Part shown: positions 59,711 through 64,000 of the stretch, one piece after another | Position numbering within the stretch: position 1 is the first letter of the stretch | How the letters are laid out: each line of letters opens with the position of its first letter | DNA from: Lentilactobacillus fungorum | GTDB taxonomy: Bacteria > Bacillota > Bacilli > Lactobacillales > Lactobacillaceae | Direction: 5' to 3' | DNA: 64,000 bases | Assembly (NCBI RefSeq): GCF_016860605.1 | Contig: NZ_BNJR01000012.1 | Span: 124,001 to 188,000 of the forward strand | Position numbers and translations under genes: made by a program | Notes under the pieces: model-generated | Databases searched by the model: none | The model's input: only the letters and a program-made list of their open reading frames with translations | What the model was told of the DNA's origin: nothing

Positions 59711-60598
59711 TCATGGCTTCTTTTGCTGTTTGCCAATTAATAGTTCTGCAAAATAACCTTTGATAATTTTCTCAATCACTTTATGATACCGATCGCTTGC
59801 AATTCCCGGATAGTAGCTTAGGTAAATGTTTCGAAAAAGCTTGGGTGGTTCGATATGTAACAGCTTAACATGGGATAAATCTGGATTGGCCCACGAATAC
59901 TCGGGAATTAACCCAACACCAAAATTCTCAGCAATTAGCCCCCGCAATGTTTCTCGATCACTTGTCACAAAAGACGGTTTCAGCACAACTTTATTTTCCA
60001 TAAAAAAGGAATCGATTGTTCGCCGTAAAGGACTACTGCCGGTTAAAATAAATTGCTGCTGTCGAAGTTGGTCAACTTTAACGCTTGATAGTTCAGCAAG
60101 TTTCGATGCTTCACTGACCGCAACCATTATCTCTTCTTTGACCAATAACTGATTAGCATTTCCCTTAACCGGGTGGGTACTGAACTCAAAATCATAATGT
60201 TCTAATTGGTTACTTTCAAGCCCATGCTGAATCAATTGAATGGTTACTTCCGGCAATTTTTCTTTAATTCGGTGTACGATTCCTGGAATCATCGGTGACG
60301 ACGTTTCAAATCTAAAGGTAATCTGTCGATTTTTATCTGAAGAAATCTGCTGAATTCTGTTGACCGAACTATCGATAATATCAACTGCTTGTTGAATGTC
60401 ATTTTGAAAGATATTTCCTATTTGACTTAATTTAAGCGCATTACCATTCCGAGTAAATAACTGCACATGCAACTCATCCTCAAGTTCTTTGATACTTCGG
60501 CTTAACGATGGTTGAGATACATGTAAATGACGTGCAGTTCGAGAGATATTCTGTGTTCTAGCAACTTCTAGAAAATACCTTAATTGCAAAAATCTCAT
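59711..60598 (-). CDS. LysR-family transcriptional regulator
   Basis: 295 aa. The N-terminal winged HTH MRFLQLRYFLEVARTQNISRTARHLHVSQPSLSRSIKELEDELHVQLFTRNGNALKLSQIG is canonical; the periplasmic-binding-protein-like effector domain spans residues about 90-290. Divergent from the M20 peptidase/MFS/racemase operon across 149 nt, hence the likely activator, responding to an N-acyl amino acid or related effector (inference). Confidence 0.93.
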   Translation of the reverse strand: MRFLQLRYFLEVARTQNISRTARHLHVSQPSLSRSIKELEDELHVQLFTRNGNALKLSQIGNIFQNDIQQAVDIIDSSVNRIQQISSDKNRQITFRFETSSPMIPGIVHRIKEKLPEVTIQLIQHGLESNQLEHYDFEFSTHPVKGNANQLLVKEEIMVAVSEASKLAELSSVKVDQLRQQQFILTGSSPLRRTIDSFFMENKVVLKPSFVTSDRETLRGLIAENFGVGLIPEYSWANPDLSHVKLLHIEPPKLFRNIYLSYYPGIASDRYHKVIEKIIKGYFAELLIGKQQKKP

Positions 60599-60747
60599 AT
60601 AGATCTCCTTTTACCATAACGATAGTGATATACGGTATGCCAATTATTGTAGTGTACACGGCTCAAAATGTGCACTATTATTTTCATAATCTTAATTTTT
60701 AATTAGATTACTCACATCTTTTTATTATAATCGAAAGGAGTCTTAAT

Positions 60748-62100
60748 TTGAATCGTCGAGATACCTTTATTGAAACCAAGCTTCCAAAATTCAAAAGTAT
60801 TCTAGCAAACCTGATTAAGCTAAAAAGCATTAGCGCAACGAATGACGGCATCTCTGAAACGGTCACTTATTTAAAGAAACTGCTAACCAGTTTGTTGGCT
60901 GCGGACGTTGACGTCATTCAAACATCCGGCTCACCCACAATTGTTGCAACGATAGCTGGTTCAACGGCAGAAACCGTTTTGTTTTACGGCCACTACGATG
61001 CTATGGTTCCTGGTAACGAAGCGCTTTGGCATACCCCGCCTTTCCGCCTTACTGAAAAAGATGGTCGCCTGTATGGACGAGGCGTTGGTGATAATAAAGG
61101 GCAGCTGTTAGGACAAATAGTTGGATTGTATACCTATAAACAGTTACATGGCACCTTCCCTTTTAATATTAAATTATTGATCGAAGGCGAAGAGGAACAA
61201 GGCAGCCTGAACTTACCGATTACCGTTCAGAAGTTAGCCGCAACTAAGTTAAAGGATGTTGATTACGTCATTGTAATTGATGGTTCATTTAATCAATCCG
61301 GTACCCACGTATTACGTCTAGGCAATCGGGGCGCACTTGGCTTTGAACTTACCGCTTACACAGGAAATCAAGATAATCATTCCGGTAATCTAGGCAACAT
61401 TATGAAAAATCCTGTATTGCTGTTAATCCAATTGATTAATCGATTAATTGATGTCGATTCAGGGCACGTTAAGATTCCCCACTTTTATGATGGCGTCGAG
61501 CAACCAACGGCTAGGGATCTGGCATGGATGGAAAAGCTCCCTTATGATCCCAGTGACATTAGTAAACAGACTGGTGTTTTAAGGATACCCAAAGAATCAA
61601 TTAATTATTATCAAAAATTAATGTTTGAGCCAACATTCAACATTTCCGGGATCACATCCGGTTATACCGGTAATGGGATGAAAACGATTATCCCCCACGC
61701 TGCAACGGTTAAAATTGACTGCCGTCTTGTCGCCGCTCAAAGCATTCAAAAAATTCAAAAATCAATTATCGAACTGCTTAAACCCGAACTAGACGACCAT
61801 TGCGTCTCCTTTAAGCCGCTAGTAAAGGTGCCGGCCAGCAAAACCAATCCAAATGATTCACGAATTTCCTTAATTATTTCAGCAATCAAGGAAGCGACTG
61901 GGGATGCTTTGGTCGAACCGGTAATGCCAGGAACCGTTCCCAATTATGTTTGGACTGATATTTTAAAAGTGCCAGCCTTTACAATTCCCTACGCAAACTT
62001 CGATCAACACAATCATGCTCCTGACGAAAATATCACTCTCCGCGCATTTATTGATGGTATCAAAATATCGTATGAACTAATTAATCATTTAAAAAAGTGA
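60748..62100 (+). CDS. M20-family metallopeptidase (dipeptidase/deacylase)
   Basis: 450 aa. Metal-binding FYGHYDAMVPG (H and D), RGVGDNKGQLLGQI, catalytic and metal Glu pair in LIEGEEEQGSLN, Asp in VIDGSF, C-terminal His in DQHNHAPDEN; a dimerisation domain sits in the middle. TTG start after AAAGGAG. The family includes di/tripeptidases and N-acyl- or N-succinyl-amino-acid deacylases. The neighbouring enolase-superfamily gene favours N-acyl amino-acid hydrolysis (inference). Confidence 0.9.
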   Translation: MNRRDTFIETKLPKFKSILANLIKLKSISATNDGISETVTYLKKLLTSLLAADVDVIQTSGSPTIVATIAGSTAETVLFYGHYDAMVPGNEALWHTPPFRLTEKDGRLYGRGVGDNKGQLLGQIVGLYTYKQLHGTFPFNIKLLIEGEEEQGSLNLPITVQKLAATKLKDVDYVIVIDGSFNQSGTHVLRLGNRGALGFELTAYTGNQDNHSGNLGNIMKNPVLLLIQLINRLIDVDSGHVKIPHFYDGVEQPTARDLAWMEKLPYDPSDISKQTGVLRIPKESINYYQKLMFEPTFNISGITSGYTGNGMKTIIPHAATVKIDCRLVAAQSIQKIQKSIIELLKPELDDHCVSFKPLVKVPASKTNPNDSRISLIISAIKEATGDALVEPVMPGTVPNYVWTDILKVPAFTIPYANFDQHNHAPDENITLRAFIDGIKISYELINHLKK

Positions 62101-62110
62101 GGTCATTTTT

Positions 62111-63376
62111 ATGGAAAAAACATCCCCCATTGCCGAAAGGGAGAACAGTACCCCTAAGAAACCCGTTTCTACGTTTATCTTACTTTATGCCGCCTATATC
62201 ATTTGCTTTATTGACCGTTCATCAATCAATATTGCCCTATCATATATTGGGACAGACTTTCATTTGAGTACAGCGACCCTTGGGGTAGTTGCCAGTGCCT
62301 TCTTCTTTAGCTATTCATTCATGCAAATTCCTGGTGGTTGGCTAACCGACAAATTTGGAACCAAGCAAACCGTTATTTTTGCAATTACCATGTGGTCATT
62401 ATTTACAATCTTGACTGGATTTGCCTGGTCTTTAGTTTCTTTGCTACTGATTAGATTTCTTTTTGGAATTGGTGAGGGCGCTTACCCTTCAGCAAGCCTC
62501 AAACAAATTTCTGAAGAAACTTCTTATCAACGTCGCTCTCAGGCAACCTCTGGCATTGTTTCTTCCAATTATGTGGGCGCGGCAATCGCGCCGATGATCA
62601 TGGCACCTATCATTGCAGGTGTTGGCTGGCGAGCTTCATTTCACGTTATGGGAATTATTGGACTGGTTTTTGTTTTCGTTTATATCCTTATCTTGCGGCC
62701 GATTAAGCCGGTCACAGCTAGTTCGAATTCTTCAGTCAAAACTAAAATCCCGTGGTCAAAAGTTTTATCCAGTTCCCTTATTTGGAAATTTTTCACCATC
62801 GTGTTTGGCCTAAGCATTATTACCAAGGGCCTTGATACTTGGATGCCAACTTATTTATTACAAAGCCGCCACATTAATCTAGCTGGAATTGCTTGGCTGG
62901 TCCCACTGCCTTCAATTGCTGCTGGAGTCGGTGCCATTATCAGTGGCTGGCTTATGGTTCACTTCTTTGCTAAAAAGGAAAAGTGGTTCATTGCCTTTGC
63001 CAGCTTACTCGCAACCATCTTTATGTATGGCATGTATCGATCATCTTCATTAGCCAGTGTTATTTCCTTTGAAGTCCTTACCTACTTTTTCAAATCAATT
63101 GCCTTTAGCGGTAGTTTTGCATTTTTTGCTTCACTTTTAACTAAACGAGCATATGGCTCTTCAATTGGAATCGTTAACTTTGGTGGCCAGCTTGCCGGCT
63201 TTTTAGCACCAATTATCATCGGGATCCTGGTTGAAAGCTTTGGTGGCTCATACAGCATTGCTTTCTTATTCTTGGTATTTGCTGCCGCAATCGCATTCGT
63301 TGCTTCATTAACCTTAGGTAATCAAGAATTACAAGCAAAAAAGCAAACCGCAATTAAAGATTATCAAACTAACTAA
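62111..63376 (+). CDS. MFS transporter, anion:cation symporter-like family
   Basis: 421 aa, 12 TM helices. YAAYIICFIDRSSINIALSYIGTDFHLS in TM1, SFMQIPGGWLTDKFGTKQTVIFAITMWSLFTILTG (motif A) and FGIGEGAYPSASLKQISE in TM4 are signatures of the ACS family (ExuT/GarP/NarT-like organic anion symporters). 10 nt after the peptidase and 17 nt before the enolase-like gene: one operon. Probably imports the carboxylated substrate (N-acyl amino acid or dipeptide) of these enzymes. Confidence 0.9.
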   Translation: MEKTSPIAERENSTPKKPVSTFILLYAAYIICFIDRSSINIALSYIGTDFHLSTATLGVVASAFFFSYSFMQIPGGWLTDKFGTKQTVIFAITMWSLFTILTGFAWSLVSLLLIRFLFGIGEGAYPSASLKQISEETSYQRRSQATSGIVSSNYVGAAIAPMIMAPIIAGVGWRASFHVMGIIGLVFVFVYILILRPIKPVTASSNSSVKTKIPWSKVLSSSLIWKFFTIVFGLSIITKGLDTWMPTYLLQSRHINLAGIAWLVPLPSIAAGVGAIISGWLMVHFFAKKEKWFIAFASLLATIFMYGMYRSSSLASVISFEVLTYFFKSIAFSGSFAFFASLLTKRAYGSSIGIVNFGGQLAGFLAPIIIGILVESFGGSYSIAFLFLVFAAAIAFVASLTLGNQELQAKKQTAIKDYQTN

Positions 63377-63393
63377 CCAAAGGAAGCCTTCTT

Positions 63394-64000
63394 ATGAAAA
63401 TTATAAAAGCAACTTTAAGAAAAGTAGATCTACCCCTGCGAACCCCCTTTCAAACCAGCTTTGCAACGATGACTCACAAAAAATGCATCATCCTAGAACT
63501 TCAAGACGCAGACGGTACAACTGGCTTTGGTGAATCCTCCGCTTTTGATATCCCATTTTACAATGAAGAATTTAGAGATGGCAGTTGGGAATTAATCAAA
63601 AATTTGTTGCTTCCAAGGATTCTCGACAAAGAGATCAGCCATCCTGATGAGATCTATCAATTATTTGCTGACATCCGAAAGAATAACATGTCAAAATCTG
63701 CCGTTAATTGTGCCCTTTGGGATATTTTTTCCCAGCAAAATAACGTCACGTTGGCATCAGCGCTTGGTGGCATCCGCAAGCGGGTCGAGGTCGGTGTTAG
63801 CATCGGTATTCAACCCTCTCCAGCTAAACTAGTTGAAGTCGTTGGCGGCTACTTAGCCGATGGATATCGTCGAATCAAGATGAAGATCAAGCCAGGTAAA
63901 GATTACAATTATTTACACGCAGTTCGTACTGAATTTCCTGACGCTATGCTAATGGCAGATGCAAATTCAGCATACCGATTAAGCGATATCGATATGCTGA
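63394..64000 (+). CDS. Enolase-superfamily racemase/epimerase (NSAR/dipeptide epimerase-like), 3' end outside window
   Basis: 202 codons visible, MKIIKATLRKVDLPLRTPFQTSFATMTHKKCIILEL...GTTGFGESSAFDIPFYNEE. The N-terminal capping domain is of the MLE/OSBS/N-succinylamino-acid racemase subgroup, with the barrel KxK catalytic pair in RRIKMKIKPGKD and the first metal ligand in LMADANSAY. In organisms lacking menaquinone genes nearby, such enzymes are usually N-acyl amino-acid racemases or dipeptide epimerases; the M20 deacylase next door supports the former. GGAAG before the ATG. Confidence 0.88.
   Translation, partial: MKIIKATLRKVDLPLRTPFQTSFATMTHKKCIILELQDADGTTGFGESSAFDIPFYNEEFRDGSWELIKNLLLPRILDKEISHPDEIYQLFADIRKNNMSKSAVNCALWDIFSQQNNVTLASALGGIRKRVEVGVSIGIQPSPAKLVEVVGGYLADGYRRIKMKIKPGKDYNYLHAVRTEFPDAMLMADANSAYRLSDIDML

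Overview
The window looks like chromosome of a low-to-mid GC Gram-positive bacterium of the family Lactobacillaceae, most likely a heterofermentative, plant- or fermentation-associated lactobacillus of the Lentilactobacillus (buchneri-group) type. This rests on strong AGGAGG ribosome sites with frequent TTG/GTG starts, T-box leaders, catabolite-response (cre) sites, a lone ferrochelatase, and a surface protein carrying a lactobacillus-type cell-wall module. The species is an inference. I saw no tRNA, rRNA, CRISPR array, prophage block or intact insertion sequence.

Layout. 1-8.1 kb: nucleoside hydrolase (cut by the left edge), a 462-aa helical protein of unknown function, a membrane-tailed flavodoxin, the hemH-mntH overlapping pair, an aldo/keto reductase and a nitroreductase. 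The gaps here are filled by copies of a long imperfect palindromic repeat. 8.3-13.4 kb: a complete ugpC-A-E-B-gdpD glycerophosphodiester uptake and cleavage operon behind a four-hexamer Pho-box-like array. 13.5-14.5 kb: a D-2-hydroxyacid dehydrogenase. 14.6-19.2 kb: a cobalamin riboswitch with terminator, followed by three secreted or anchored proteins built from transcobalamin-like alpha-toroid and DUF4430 beta domains; this is the most striking protein system in the window. 19.3-24.3 kb: xylosidase, xyloside permease and an AraC regulator, plus a tandem array of the palindromic repeat. 24.6-31.5 kb: a CPA2 antiporter, two poorly characterised proteins, an amino-acid permease under a T-box (specifier read as Met), and a YfcC-type carrier with a cre site inside its promoter. 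31.5-33.5 kb: two neighbouring toxin-antitoxin modules, each with an intact antitoxin and a toxin broken by one in-frame stop. 33.6-38.4 kb: a second GDPD, SfsA, a divergent TetR/MFS drug-efflux pair and a DUF308 protein. 38.5-39.1 kb: no gene, but a good promoter, a terminator and complementary ends bounding a roughly 530-nt candidate structured RNA. 39.3-48.3 kb: hydantoinase-like ATPase, DUF917 protein, NCS1 permease and racemase, then a PucR regulator, glycerate kinase and GntP permease. 48.6-51.3 kb: copper ATPase with two cupredoxins. 51.4-56.5 kb: NAD(P)-dependent reductase, orphan ABC ATPase, and an Ile-type T-box controlling OppA and an amidohydrolase. 56.8-64 kb: DUF218 and VanZ-RDD membrane proteins, a C39-like peptidase, then a LysR / M20 peptidase / MFS / enolase-superfamily locus cut by the right edge.

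Together the genes describe a nutrient-scavenging accessory region. It covers phosphate from glycerophosphodiesters, pentose from xylosides, cobalamin capture at the surface, peptides and amino acids under tRNA sensing, and nitrogen or carbon from hydantoin-like rings and N-acyl amino acids. Start codons were set by ribosome-binding-site spacing, which often moves the start inward from the longest open frame.
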